The notes beneath the pieces are model-generated. The model was not told the DNA's origin and searched no databases. It saw nothing but the letters and a program-made list of their open reading frames with translations. Of a stretch of DNA of 28,560 nt, positions 15,373 through 23,925 are shown in pieces (position 1 is the first letter of the stretch; each line of letters starts with the position of its first letter). The position numbers were made by a program, and so were the translations under genes. The stretch is from JAJPJX01 sp964568355 (GTDB lineage: Bacteria; Acidobacteriota; Terriglobia; Bryobacterales; Bryobacteraceae): positions 1 to 28,560 of the forward strand of contig CAZMRK010000662.1 in assembly GCA_964568355.1 (NCBI GenBank), in the 5' to 3' direction.

Positions 15373-16763
15373 GCCGACACGTCCTTCTTGTGCCAGAGGA
15401 AATAGACCGGCACTCCCAGCAGCACGATGAGCAACCCGGGCCACGTGTAGCTGGGCTTATAAAGTAACAACAGAATTTCGATCAGTCCGGCAGCCAGGAT
15501 ATAAATCACCGGAAGAACCGGATAGCCCCAAGCCCGATAGGGCCGCTCCAGGTCCGGCCGGGTGCGGCGCAGCACAAAAATCCCCGCGATGGTAAGGATG
15601 TAGAATAGCAAAACCGCAAAGACGACGTAGTCGAGCAGATCGCTGTAGCTGCCACTCAGCGTCAACACTACCGTCCAGGCGCACTGAATGGCCAGGGAAA
15701 ACCGGGGGGTATGGCTCCCCGGGTCGAGGGCGCCGGCTCGCCGGAAGAAGAGCCCGTCCCGCGCCATGGCGTAGTAGACCCGGGCTCCCGCCAGAATCAG
15801 GCCGTTGGCGCAGCCGAACGTCGAAACCATGATAGCCGCCGCCATCACCTGTACCGCCGACGGTCCCATCACGGTCGCCACCGCCGCCGTCGCCACACGA
15901 TCCTCCGCCGCGTGTTGGATTGCCCGGAGTGTCAGCACATTGAGATATCCGAAGTTGCAGGCGATATAAAGCGCTGATACGAGCCCCACTCCCAGCGCCA
16001 GCGAAAGCGGCAGATTGCGCTGCGGACGACGCACTTCGCCGGCTGTGAAGGTCACGTTGTTCCACGCGTCGGAGGAAAACAGCGAGCCCACCATGGCTAC
16101 GCCAACCAGGCGCACGCTCTCGAAACTCCAGGTCGCGGCTCCCCAGAAATCCCCGCGATTACTCGCCACGGCCTCGCTGTTGCGCCCCAGCAGGAACTCC
16201 AGCCCAATCAGCCCCACCAGAGCCGCCGTCTTAGCGAAGGTGAAGGTATTTTGTACCATCACGCCGGCCTTCAACCCGCGCCCGTTTAGCCAGGTCAGCA
16301 GAACCACCACCGCAATCGCCAGAATCTGCTGCGTGGTGACGCCGAGCTTTCCGCTACCCACCAGGTAATTCTGAGCCGAGATCGCCGGTACGAACACACC
16401 GGTATATTTCGCGAAGGCGACTGCTACCGCCGCAATCGTGCCCGTCTGGATCACCAGAAACGTGGTCCAGCCGAACAAAAATCCGCTCAGCGGTCCCCAG
16501 GCTTCTCTTAGGTAGACGTACTGTCCTCCAGCGTGCGGCATGGCCGCGGCCAGTTCGCCGTAGCTCAATGCCGCCACCATTGTCAGGCAGGCGGTCGCGA
16601 ACCACGCCGCCATCAGCAGCGCTGGCGAGTTCACCTGCCGCGCGATATCCGCCGACACGATGAAGATGCCGGAGCCGATCATCGAGCCTACCACCAGTGT
16701 GGTGGCGTCCACGAGTCCCAGCCCCTTCACCAGCCCGACGTTTACTTCGCCAGTTGTTGCCAT
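15369..16763 (-). CDS. APC superfamily amino-acid permease (LAT/SteT-like)
   Basis: The 464-residue protein has about 12 membrane segments. The start MATTGEVNVGLVKGLGLVDATT leads into helix-1 motif GSMIGSGIF (26-34); GGQYVYLREAWGPLSGFLFGW follows. The SDAWNNVTFTAGEVRRPQRNLP segment is typical of LAT-like exchangers such as SteT. I infer an amino-acid exchanger or importer. It is only distantly similar to the next permease, so the pair is not a recent duplication. The ATG at 16763 lies inside the end of thiE (22-base overlap); a longer frame to 16922 would run through thiE with a Gly-rich, unlikely sequence. Its stop overlaps the next start as ATGA. Confidence 0.92.
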   Translation of the reverse strand: MATTGEVNVGLVKGLGLVDATTLVVGSMIGSGIFIVSADIARQVNSPALLMAAWFATACLTMVAALSYGELAAAMPHAGGQYVYLREAWGPLSGFLFGWTTFLVIQTGTIAAVAVAFAKYTGVFVPAISAQNYLVGSGKLGVTTQQILAIAVVVLLTWLNGRGLKAGVMVQNTFTFAKTAALVGLIGLEFLLGRNSEAVASNRGDFWGAATWSFESVRLVGVAMVGSLFSSDAWNNVTFTAGEVRRPQRNLPLSLALGVGLVSALYIACNFGYLNVLTLRAIQHAAEDRVATAAVATVMGPSAVQVMAAAIMVSTFGCANGLILAGARVYYAMARDGLFFRRAGALDPGSHTPRFSLAIQCAWTVVLTLSGSYSDLLDYVVFAVLLFYILTIAGIFVLRRTRPDLERPYRAWGYPVLPVIYILAAGLIEILLLLYKPSYTWPGLLIVLLGVPVYFLWHKKDVSA

Positions 16764-17374
16764 TCTTCCATCCGTTGGCGCAGCGCCCTCGCCGTGCAGG
16801 GTTCCGGCAGCAGGTCCGCGATCACCGCCACTACATCCGCCCCCGCCGCCCACACCGCCGCTGCGCGTTCCCGGGTAATGCCGCCGATCGCCACCAGAGG
16901 CTTCTCCACCAGCGCGCGGCACTCCCGCAGTTGCTCTAACCCTACTACGGGGTCGGGGTTTTGTTTGGATGCCGTGCCAAAGACCGGCCCCAGGGCTACA
17001 TAGTCTACCGGCTCGCCGCCGGCCGCGCTCACCTGGCGCGGATGATGCGTCGAATATCCCAGAATTGCGTCCCTGCCTAGCAGGTTGCGTGCGTCTCGCG
17101 GGGGGAGGTCATCCTGCCCAACGTGCAGCCCCGCCTCCAGCAGCAATGCGACATCTGCCCGATCGTTAATCACCAGTAAGGCGCCGTCTTCCGCACACCA
17201 CTTCGCGATCTGCCGTGCATCGTCGTACACAGACCGGCTCCAGTGCCCCTTGTGCCGCAGTTGCAGGATGCCCGCACCCCCCTCCAGCATCGCCGCGGCC
17301 GCCCGGTCCGGGGCCATCCCGCGCGCCGCCAAGGCGGCGGTGTCCAGAATCGGATATACCCGGGGCAGCTTCAT
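16742..17374 (-). CDS. thiE: Thiamine phosphate synthase
   Basis: ThiE joins hydroxymethylpyrimidine diphosphate with the thiazole phosphate to give thiamine phosphate. The 210-residue TIM barrel has the full set of motifs: ILQLRHKG (36-43), VINDRADVA (68-76), GLHVGQDDLPPRDAR (82-96), GYSTHHP (106-112), DYVALGPVFGTASKQNP (124-140) and AIGGIT. All substrate- and Mg-contacting positions seem intact. No other thiamine gene and no TPP riboswitch is visible. Its ATG overlaps the S9 peptidase stop (ATGA) and its end overlaps the permease start by 22 bases, so it is coupled within a peptide/amino-acid operon. Confidence 0.95.
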   Translation of the reverse strand: MKLPRVYPILDTAALAARGMAPDRAAAAMLEGGAGILQLRHKGHWSRSVYDDARQIAKWCAEDGALLVINDRADVALLLEAGLHVGQDDLPPRDARNLLGRDAILGYSTHHPRQVSAAGGEPVDYVALGPVFGTASKQNPDPVVGLEQLRECRALVEKPLVAIGGITRERAAAVWAAGADVVAVIADLLPEPCTARALRQRMEEWQQLAK

Positions 17375-19617
17375 CGCAGGTTTCGGTCGAAGAACTCGGC
17401 CGCACGGCGGAACGCGTCAATCAGCGTTTCGTCTCGCACGAACAGGTGACTTTCCTCCGGATAATACATCTCCTCGAACGGTTTGCCTTCATGGATCAGC
17501 TTCTCGGAAAGCTGCATCGCATCCTGTACCATCACGTTATTGTCCACGATGCCGTGCACCATCAGCAGCGGATGTCGCAGCATTCCCGAAAAATGAATCG
17601 GCGAACTGCGGCGGTAGGCTTCCGGATTCTCCTGCGGGGTGGTCAACCGCTGCCCGGTGTAAAACGCGTTGTAGTTCTCCCAATCGTTCACCGCTGAAAA
17701 AGCCGCCCCCGCGCGAAACGTATCCGGCGAGAGAAACATCGCCATGTTGGTCATAAAGCCGCCGTAGCTCGCCCCCCAGATGCCCACTTTTGCCATATCG
17801 ATATTGCCCAGCCCCCGCAGGTAATCGACCGCGCCCAAGACGTCGTCCAGATCTTTTCCTCCCATGTGCAGGTATACGCCCGTGCGCCAGTCCCGGCCAT
17901 ATCCCGAGCTTCCCCGATAGTCCAAGTCCATCACCACGTAGCCCTGGTTGGCCAGGTAGCAGTTGAAGGCGTAGCGCTGCTCCTGGTAGCTTCCCCACTG
18001 CTTCAGCACGCTGGTCGCATAGCCCGATCCATGGATGAAAAACACCGCCGCCCGAGGTTTTTGCGCCCGATCCTCCAGCCGGTAGCCCGGCGGTAGCAGA
18101 ATCTTCGCCGCCACTATCCGGCCGTCTCCGCGCGAAGGGAAGCGCACGAAGCGCGTCTCCGGCCACTGGTATTGCGCAAACTCCGGCCTCGGCGACCGGG
18201 TCACGCGCTGGCCGTTGGCCCATAGATCGAAAGGATTCTTCAGATCGGCGCTCAGTAGCGACACATCGGTTCCATCCTTCGAAACGATGCCGATGTTCAT
18301 CCCTTCCCTCTCGGAGAGCCGCTCCTTCCCTGTACCGTCCGGCCGGATGCGGAAATACTGCCGCTCCGCCGTGCCCGCCTCGGTCGACGTGTAGTAAAGA
18401 TACTCACCGGCCCACTGCGGAGCATGTCCGAACATCCGATCGTTATCCACTTCCCACGCCCCGCGGGTCACCTGCCGCGGCGTTCCGCCCTCCCGCGGAA
18501 CCGTATAGAGGTGATGCCAGCCGTCGCGATCGCTCAGCACCAGCACGGTCCGCCCGTCCGGCGACCAGGTCGCGAACATCGGATCTACCCAGGCAGCGTC
18601 TTTGTCCTCGAACACCACAGTCGTTTTCCCGCTGGCGGCATCCTGTACCAGGACCTGCGCCTGCTTCAGGTTGGGATGAACCGCCACCTGCAACACGTGT
18701 GTGGAGTCCGGCGACCACTCCAGCGTCTCGTACGAATACACCTTCGCGCCCCACGGTCCGGGAGCCAGTTCCCGCGCCGTTCCCCCTTCGCTTGCGATAA
18801 CGTAAGTCTTGGTGTCGAGCACGGGATCGCCCGGCAGAGTCCGTTCGAAGCCCTCCGCCGTCACCGTCCGCCCCGAGTAGTTCGGCAGCGGCAGTTTTCT
18901 CGCGCCGCCGGCCTCTATCGTGTAAACGAAGCGCTTGCCGTCCCGTGACCACTCCCAGGCGCCCAGACTTCCCGTCGCGCTCTCGATATCGGTCACCTGC
19001 CAGACCTGCCCGTTTTGCAGATCCTCGAAATAGATCTGCCCGTCCCGCGTAAATGCCAACCGCCGCCCATCCGGCGAGAATTGCGGCCCGCTCTCGGCTG
19101 CCTTGGTGCGGGTAAGCTGGAAGGGCGGTTTCGAGCCATCCGTCTCGACCAGATACAAATCGCCCTGGTAGCCAAACGCCGCGCGCGTGCCGTCCCGCGA
19201 GATCGCGAAACCGCTAAGCCCGCCGCGGGGCATCAGGTATTGCTTGCGCCGTTCGTCCTTCTCCGCCGGACCGTGATGCAGCGGATCGTCCGCTCCCTCC
19301 AGGTTGCTCAGCCGTACCAGCTTTTGCCGGTCTGCGTGCCACGCGTACAGATCCAGAAAGCGCTTCCCCTCTGCGTTCCACAAGAAAAGCAGCCTGTGCC
19401 CCCGTTCCGACCAGGCCGCCTGCTCCGGCCGCGTTCCCCACGCAAAGGGACGCGTGAACAGGCGTTCGATCATCCAGGAGGCCGCGCCGCAAGGCGCCGC
19501 CAGCACGAAAACGGCCAGCGCCAAGAGTGCCAGCCATGGCCCCCGGCGGCCAGCCGGCGCCGAACCGCGCGCGCAAACAAGCGGACGAACCACTCGTCCT
19601 GCCAACATGGTCTTCAT
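17371..19617 (-). CDS. S9 family serine peptidase (DPP IV/prolyl oligopeptidase-like), exported
   Basis: The 748-residue protein has a basic N-terminus and a hydrophobic segment near 28-46 ending AAPCGAAS, a probable signal peptide. An N-terminal beta-propeller follows, with DPP IV/TolB-like repeats (SPDGRRLAFTRDG, WSRDGKRFVY, WSPDGRTVLVLSDRDGWHHLY). The C-terminal alpha/beta hydrolase has the nucleophile elbow GIWGASYGGFM (Ser617), Asp692 in HGIVDNNV and His724 in YPEESHLF. Such enzymes release di- or oligopeptides, often after proline, in the periplasm. It is first in an overlapping unit with thiE and two amino-acid permeases, which fits peptide scavenging. An alternative ATG lies at 19608. 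It diverges from the iolB-like gene with 30 bases between. Confidence 0.94.
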   Translation of the reverse strand: MKTMLAGRVVRPLVCARGSAPAGRRGPWLALLALAVFVLAAPCGAASWMIERLFTRPFAWGTRPEQAAWSERGHRLLFLWNAEGKRFLDLYAWHADRQKLVRLSNLEGADDPLHHGPAEKDERRKQYLMPRGGLSGFAISRDGTRAAFGYQGDLYLVETDGSKPPFQLTRTKAAESGPQFSPDGRRLAFTRDGQIYFEDLQNGQVWQVTDIESATGSLGAWEWSRDGKRFVYTIEAGGARKLPLPNYSGRTVTAEGFERTLPGDPVLDTKTYVIASEGGTARELAPGPWGAKVYSYETLEWSPDSTHVLQVAVHPNLKQAQVLVQDAASGKTTVVFEDKDAAWVDPMFATWSPDGRTVLVLSDRDGWHHLYTVPREGGTPRQVTRGAWEVDNDRMFGHAPQWAGEYLYYTSTEAGTAERQYFRIRPDGTGKERLSEREGMNIGIVSKDGTDVSLLSADLKNPFDLWANGQRVTRSPRPEFAQYQWPETRFVRFPSRGDGRIVAAKILLPPGYRLEDRAQKPRAAVFFIHGSGYATSVLKQWGSYQEQRYAFNCYLANQGYVVMDLDYRGSSGYGRDWRTGVYLHMGGKDLDDVLGAVDYLRGLGNIDMAKVGIWGASYGGFMTNMAMFLSPDTFRAGAAFSAVNDWENYNAFYTGQRLTTPQENPEAYRRSSPIHFSGMLRHPLLMVHGIVDNNVMVQDAMQLSEKLIHEGKPFEEMYYPEESHLFVRDETLIDAFRRAAEFFDRNLR

Positions 19618-19630
19618 CGAAGTGATTGCC

Positions 19631-19636
19631 TATGAT
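19631..19636. promoter_or_regulatory. Near-palindromic -10-like element shared by the divergent S9 peptidase and iolB-like genes
   Basis: The plus strand reads TATGAT 11 bases before the iolB-like ATG, and the minus strand of nearly the same bases reads TATCAT 14 bases before the peptidase ATG. Both match TATAAT at 5 of 6. The 30-base divergent gap leaves room for little else, so leaders would be very short. No -35 seen. Confidence 0.35.
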
Positions 19637-19647
19637 AGCTTGAAGCC

Positions 19648-20451
19648 ATGACGTGGCACCTGAAGTCCCCCGGCGATCGCCCCGGCGTCTATCCCGTCGT
19701 CCAGCGTGGTCAAGGACTCAAGTATCTCTCTTTTACCATCGTGCAACTCGGTGGATCGCTCCGTGAGCACACCTTCGAAACGGGAGACGACGAAGTCTCT
19801 CTGGATTTCTACAGCGGCCCCGTGCGCGTCGAATCCGAAGGCTGGTCCGCCGAGATCCCTGCCCGTGCCTCCATCGGCGTCCCCGGCTCGATGGTCTATC
19901 TTCCCGCCGGGCGTAAGGTGAAGATCTCCAGCCTGAACGGTGATGCGCGCATCTCCATCGCCGCTGCTCAAGGCAAATCCGGCATCTCGCCCTTGCACAT
20001 CCCACCTCCCGAGGCGATGAAGAACAGCGTCGGCAAAGATAACTGGTCGCGCACCGTCTATACCCACATCGGGAACAATCTCGACGCCGCCCACCTGATC
20101 TGCGGCGAGACCATCAATCGCCCCGGCGGCTGGTCCAGTTGCCCGCCGCACAAGCACGATCGCTTCGCCCCGCCTTCCGAAGTACCCATGGAAGAGATTT
20201 ACTATTTCCTGATCGAGCCGCGCCAGGGCTTCGGCTTCATGCGGGTTTATACCGATCCCTCCGATCCCGACCCCTTCGACGATGCCTATGCCGTCGAAAA
20301 CGGCGACGTAGTGCTCATCCCGCGCGGCTATCATCCCGTTGTCGCCTGCCCTGGCTACACCCTGAACTACACCTGGTGCCTGGCGGGGGAGGGGCGCACC
20401 TATGGAGCCTGGAGCGACGACCCCCGCCACTCCTGGATCAAGAATGCCTGA
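19648..20451 (+). CDS. iolB: IolB-like 5-deoxy-glucuronate isomerase (KduI/IolB cupin)
   Basis: The 267-residue double cupin matches the IolB family, which converts 5-deoxy-D-glucuronate to 5-dehydro-2-deoxy-D-gluconate in myo-inositol breakdown. Visible motifs are GGWSSCPPHKHD (160-171, metal ligands His168 and His170), EEIYYFLIEP (182-191), and IPRGYHPVVACPGYTLNYTWCLAG (224-247, His229), which together form the metal site. Length is normal for the family. No other iol gene is in the window. Convergent with the peroxiredoxin gene, 7 bases apart. A KduI-like role on uronates is an alternative. Confidence 0.88.
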   Translation: MTWHLKSPGDRPGVYPVVQRGQGLKYLSFTIVQLGGSLREHTFETGDDEVSLDFYSGPVRVESEGWSAEIPARASIGVPGSMVYLPAGRKVKISSLNGDARISIAAAQGKSGISPLHIPPPEAMKNSVGKDNWSRTVYTHIGNNLDAAHLICGETINRPGGWSSCPPHKHDRFAPPSEVPMEEIYYFLIEPRQGFGFMRVYTDPSDPDPFDDAYAVENGDVVLIPRGYHPVVACPGYTLNYTWCLAGEGRTYGAWSDDPRHSWIKNA

Positions 20452-20458
20452 CGGCGCT

Positions 20459-20902
20459 TTACCGCGCTGCCGCCAGAACCTCTTCCGGCGCGGGCTTGCC
20501 GCGCCTGGCATAGCGAATCACTCCGTCTGGACCGATCAGATACACTGTGCGTTTCACGATCAGCCCATTGGCGTGGTAGAGCGCGGCTACCTTTTGCCCC
20601 TGGTCCACGAGCAGCGGAAACGGAAAGTGAAACTTCTCGCGAAACCTGGCGTGGCTGGCCGCGCTCTGGGGATTCGCCCCAAAGACCACCGCATTGTGGC
20701 CGAGCGTCGCATCCCAGCGGTCGCGAAACTCGCATAGTTGTTTGCGGCATACCGTCGTGTCATCGCTCGGATAGAACACCAGCACCACATTCTTCCCTCG
20801 CAGCCCTGCCAGTTCGACGGTTGCTCCCGTCTCGCTTGGAAGCGAAAAGTCCGGCGCCTTCGATCCCACCGGCAGCGGATCGGAAAAAAGCCAGGAAAAC
20901 AT
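20459..20902 (-). CDS. Peroxiredoxin (AhpC/TSA, BCP-like)
   Basis: The 147-residue protein has a thioredoxin fold of the peroxiredoxin type: VGSKAPDFSLPSETG (12-26), NVVLVFYPSDDTTVCRKQLCEFRD (38-61, seen in parts) and PFPLLVDQGQKVAALYHA. The PxxxTxxC motif gives peroxidatic Cys52, and Cys57 five residues later is in the position of the BCP resolving cysteine. It reduces peroxides with thiol donors. No signal peptide is seen, so it is probably cytoplasmic. The ATG shares one base with the stop of the large secreted protein (TGATG), so it is translationally coupled. A longer open frame to 21655 is only read-through of the neighbour in another frame. Confidence 0.92.
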   Translation of the reverse strand: MFSWLFSDPLPVGSKAPDFSLPSETGATVELAGLRGKNVVLVFYPSDDTTVCRKQLCEFRDRWDATLGHNAVVFGANPQSAASHARFREKFHFPFPLLVDQGQKVAALYHANGLIVKRTVYLIGPDGVIRYARRGKPAPEEVLAAAR

Positions 20903-23874
20903 CACCGCACCCCTATCTGGACCGTATTGCTCTCCACTCCGTCCACCACCACCAGCAGCGGCTGCGTTCCGGCCGCCACCGCCTCCGGTACACGCGCATT
21001 GATCTGGTAGAGCCCCGCCGGCGTTGTCATTCCGCTGAACGCCACCTCGGCGGCCACCCCACCGATAAACACTTGCGGAATGCCGTTGGTGTGGGAAAGC
21101 CCATCGGCCGTATTGATATGCACGGGGCCAAATCCCGTGCCATAGATCTCCACAAACTGCCCGCGCGCCGCCGGCTGCATCATGGTAATCGTGCCGCTTC
21201 CCGCCTGGACCACCGCCCCGAACCTGGTCTGCGGATCGAAAAAGATCCCCGGAGCCGACGCCTTCACCGCAGCGTTCACCTTCGCTGTCAGCCCCAGGGG
21301 ATTGGTGACCGTCACCGTCGCCATGCCTTCCGGTATTCCCGCCGGGATCAGAAAATTGATTTGCTGATCGCTGGCATAGAACAGGTGCGCCGGTTGCCCG
21401 CCGATGCTCAACTGCGCTCCCGCCAGCGTTGTCGGCCAGTACGCGCCTGCCTGGGCCGAAGCTCCACCCGTCAGGTTCGCCCCGTAAAGCGTCCCCAGCG
21501 ACCCCGGCGAAATAGTCTGCCCGAATGACGCCGCGTTTACCACCGCCGCCGCGGTAACCAAGCTGCTGGCCGCGCTTGCCTCCGCGATCGGTCCGCCGGT
21601 GCCGCCGTCCACAACGATCTGTAGCCGCGCGCTTCCCGTAGTTCCGGTCGTCCATGTGAAACCGGCTTGCCCGTTGGCATCCGTCACGGCATGTGGGCTG
21701 GCCACGCTCCCTCCTGCCGAAGGCGCCGCGACGAGCCGCACCCCCGGATAAGGCAGATTGTTGATATCGGAAACTCGCACCACCACCGGTCTCGCCAGTG
21801 GAGTCGTGCCGCTGGAGACCTGTCCGTCCCCTGAAACTACGCTCAGCGTCAGGAATGCCGGCCTGGCTACCTGTACCTTCGCATATGCGGTCTCGTAGGA
21901 GCTGTCGCCGGGAACTGCGCTGATTTCGTCCACGCCCTCGCGCACTCCGGTGACCGCGAACGAGGCACTGGTCGCCCCTGATGCGATCGTGACCACCTCC
22001 GCGGTGTTCGCTGCCCCCGTCTGCGCTTCAAGACTCACCGTCAGCGGCGCCTCCGCCGGCTTATCGATGGATACGGTTGCAGTCACACTTTGCCCCGCCA
22101 TCACGCCTGCCGCCGGGGCGATCGAAAGCGTCAGTGAGCGCCGCAGCGCAGCGTCCGCATAGGCCCGGTTCGAAGCAGCCTGTTGATAGAACACCTCAAA
22201 CCCGCTCCGGTATGCCTCCAGTTGCGCCAGTTCCGCCTCCGATGGTTGCGATCCCTCGCGTATCACCAGAATGAAGGCGAAGCGGAACCGCCGCTGCGCC
22301 ACGGTATAGTCCGGCGTTCTGCGGCCTACCGCCGCAATCAGTTCTTCGATCCGAATGTCCCGGCGCTGCCCGTCAAACCCCACCCCCGATTGCGGATGCC
22401 GGGACTTAAACGACGCCGGTACTCCCGTCACCAGGAACATCTGCTGGGCCGCTTCCACCTCTTCTGCCGCCCGAAATCCCATCAGGTATTGGTCCAGGGG
22501 TGAATACCACTCCACCGTACCCTTGGTCAGAAAGCGCGGCGCGACCGCTGTTCCGCGATCTTCAATGCGATTGCCTTCCAACAGCGAGGCCTCCGAGTTG
22601 AAAGCGAAATTCCAATGCGCATTCTGGTAGCCCAGCATCGGCCGCGCCTCGGAATCATTCTCATCCGGAATGCTCGCGTAGGCCAAAAACAGATGCCCGG
22701 CTTCGTGCGCCAGCACCGTGAGCGGCGTGTCGCCTGAGGTCGCCCGAGCGGCCACCGTGCCATGCGGATCCGGCGGATACTGCGTCAGTGGCCCCATATT
22801 CAGCACCGCCTGCAGCCGCGCCCGTGACCCGAACTCCTGCCCTACATCGATCGGTTCATCGCCGTAGCCGCTGCGGTTGTTCCGCACCGTCGATTCCCAG
22901 GAAACGGCGCTGTCGCCCGCCTGGATGCCTTCATTGTTGAAAAACACCAGATAGTCGTAAGCGTCGTCGTGGCTCTGGTAGAATTTCTGCGCTGCCAGCA
23001 CCACATCCAACTCCAGACTCCTTCCGAATCGCTCACCGATCGCCCCGGAATATTCCGCCTCGCTGCCCGCGAAGACAGATACAACCGTGCTCGACCCTTT
23101 CAGTCCTCCCGGGGCAATTCCCACCACCGCTCCGGACGTCGTCACGCCGGCGTATGCGAACTCGATCCGCCCGTCCGGATACAGCCGCGCCTGGAAGGTC
23201 TGGATCAGCCCTCCTCCGCTCGTCTGGTACTCCGGCACCTGGATCCAGCTCACTACGACCCGCCCCGTTTCCGCCAGCACGCGGACGCCCGGCGCCGCCG
23301 ATGGGTCCAGATCTTCGAACAGGGGCGCGATCCTCGGTGGCCCGGCATTCATCCTGCCCAGCGATCGGGCGCTGCGTGCGCTGTCGCTCGCGCTGAAGGT
23401 CAGATTGCCGTCCGAGTTCACGAACACACGGCTGTAGCTCCCGCCGAAAAAAGGGAACGCGAACGGCAGCGCCACCGAGTCACTATCGTCATCGTGCAGC
23501 ATCAGCCGGCTGCCCGCCTTGGAGGCCGCCGGATCGTAGCCGCCCGCACCCGTCTGGAATTTGTATTGCGTTGCGGACGGCGTCGCAGGCAGAAAACTCA
23601 GGGTCTTGCCGTCCAAGTTGAAATCGTTCTGCCGCGCCACCACGCCATCGGCATCCTCCAGAATGGCGATGTTCCCCACGTCCCGGGATGTCGTCGGCGC
23701 GGCCAACGCGCGCGCCACGCCGCTCCGCCCGCGGGACCGCATCGCCTGACGGTGGAACGCTACGGTCTCTTTCCACTTGCCCGGATGGGTGCCGCAGACC
23801 TCTGCGTCCTGCCGGCTGAACCCCACGCTGGCGGCTAACAGCCAGCACAGAACTGCACACCCCTGTCTCTTCAT
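20902..23874 (-). CDS. Large secreted HExxH protein with nidogen-like, Ig-like and Solibacter-type C-terminal domains
   Basis: The 990-residue product has a signal peptide (MKRQGCAVLCWLLAASVGFS). Residues about 128-270 resemble a nidogen-like extracellular domain (LPFAFPFFGGSYSRVFVNSDGN). A zincin-like region follows with HEAGH (390-394) in TPLTVLAHEAGHLF, then AHWNFAFNSEASLLEGN (419-435) and YSPLDQYLMGF (457-467), a set I recall from uncharacterised bacterial secreted proteins. Residues about 580-670 and 673-770 are Ig-like; the second is Big_1-like (GVRLVAAPSAGGSVASPHAVTDANG, in parts). Residues 775-990 match the Solibacter-type C-terminal domain (TIGR03437-like). I infer a secreted or surface metallopeptidase; activity is unproven. 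A GTG at 23877 with GGGGGA 9 bases upstream is an alternative start. Confidence 0.87.
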   Translation of the reverse strand: MKRQGCAVLCWLLAASVGFSRQDAEVCGTHPGKWKETVAFHRQAMRSRGRSGVARALAAPTTSRDVGNIAILEDADGVVARQNDFNLDGKTLSFLPATPSATQYKFQTGAGGYDPAASKAGSRLMLHDDDSDSVALPFAFPFFGGSYSRVFVNSDGNLTFSASDSARSARSLGRMNAGPPRIAPLFEDLDPSAAPGVRVLAETGRVVVSWIQVPEYQTSGGGLIQTFQARLYPDGRIEFAYAGVTTSGAVVGIAPGGLKGSSTVVSVFAGSEAEYSGAIGERFGRSLELDVVLAAQKFYQSHDDAYDYLVFFNNEGIQAGDSAVSWESTVRNNRSGYGDEPIDVGQEFGSRARLQAVLNMGPLTQYPPDPHGTVAARATSGDTPLTVLAHEAGHLFLAYASIPDENDSEARPMLGYQNAHWNFAFNSEASLLEGNRIEDRGTAVAPRFLTKGTVEWYSPLDQYLMGFRAAEEVEAAQQMFLVTGVPASFKSRHPQSGVGFDGQRRDIRIEELIAAVGRRTPDYTVAQRRFRFAFILVIREGSQPSEAELAQLEAYRSGFEVFYQQAASNRAYADAALRRSLTLSIAPAAGVMAGQSVTATVSIDKPAEAPLTVSLEAQTGAANTAEVVTIASGATSASFAVTGVREGVDEISAVPGDSSYETAYAKVQVARPAFLTLSVVSGDGQVSSGTTPLARPVVVRVSDINNLPYPGVRLVAAPSAGGSVASPHAVTDANGQAGFTWTTGTTGSARLQIVVDGGTGGPIAEASAASSLVTAAAVVNAASFGQTISPGSLGTLYGANLTGGASAQAGAYWPTTLAGAQLSIGGQPAHLFYASDQQINFLIPAGIPEGMATVTVTNPLGLTAKVNAAVKASAPGIFFDPQTRFGAVVQAGSGTITMMQPAARGQFVEIYGTGFGPVHINTADGLSHTNGIPQVFIGGVAAEVAFSGMTTPAGLYQINARVPEAVAAGTQPLLVVVDGVESNTVQIGVR

Positions 23875-23912
23875 CACGTGCCGCAATCCCCCATTCTCCC
23901 ATGGTGGCCTTT

Positions 23913-23918
23913 TATGAT
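23913..23918 (+). promoter_or_regulatory. Putative -10 element for the AIM24-like gene
   Basis: TATGAT (5 of 6 to TATAAT) ends 7 bases before the ATG at 23926, the leaderless-type spacing seen elsewhere in this window. The GAGG between them is only 3 bases from the ATG, short for a ribosome binding site. Confidence 0.45.
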
Positions 23919-23925
23919 GAGGTAC

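Noticed and set aside
15369..16763. Tandem permeases as a recent gene duplication
   Set aside because: The two proteins differ in leader, helix-1 motif and subgroup signatures and show no long shared DNA stretches.
19618..19647. TPP riboswitch for the thiE-containing operon
   Set aside because: The gap is only 30 bases and lacks the conserved thi-box segments; no such element is seen before thiE itself either.
20452..20475. Terminator hairpin between the iolB-like gene and the peroxiredoxin
   Set aside because: GGCGC and GCGCTGCC can pair loosely, but there is no T-run on either strand and the bases are largely coding.
20903..21655. N-terminal extension of the peroxiredoxin frame
   Set aside because: It is another reading frame of the Solibacter-type C-terminal domain; the peroxiredoxin begins with a normal N-terminus at 20902.
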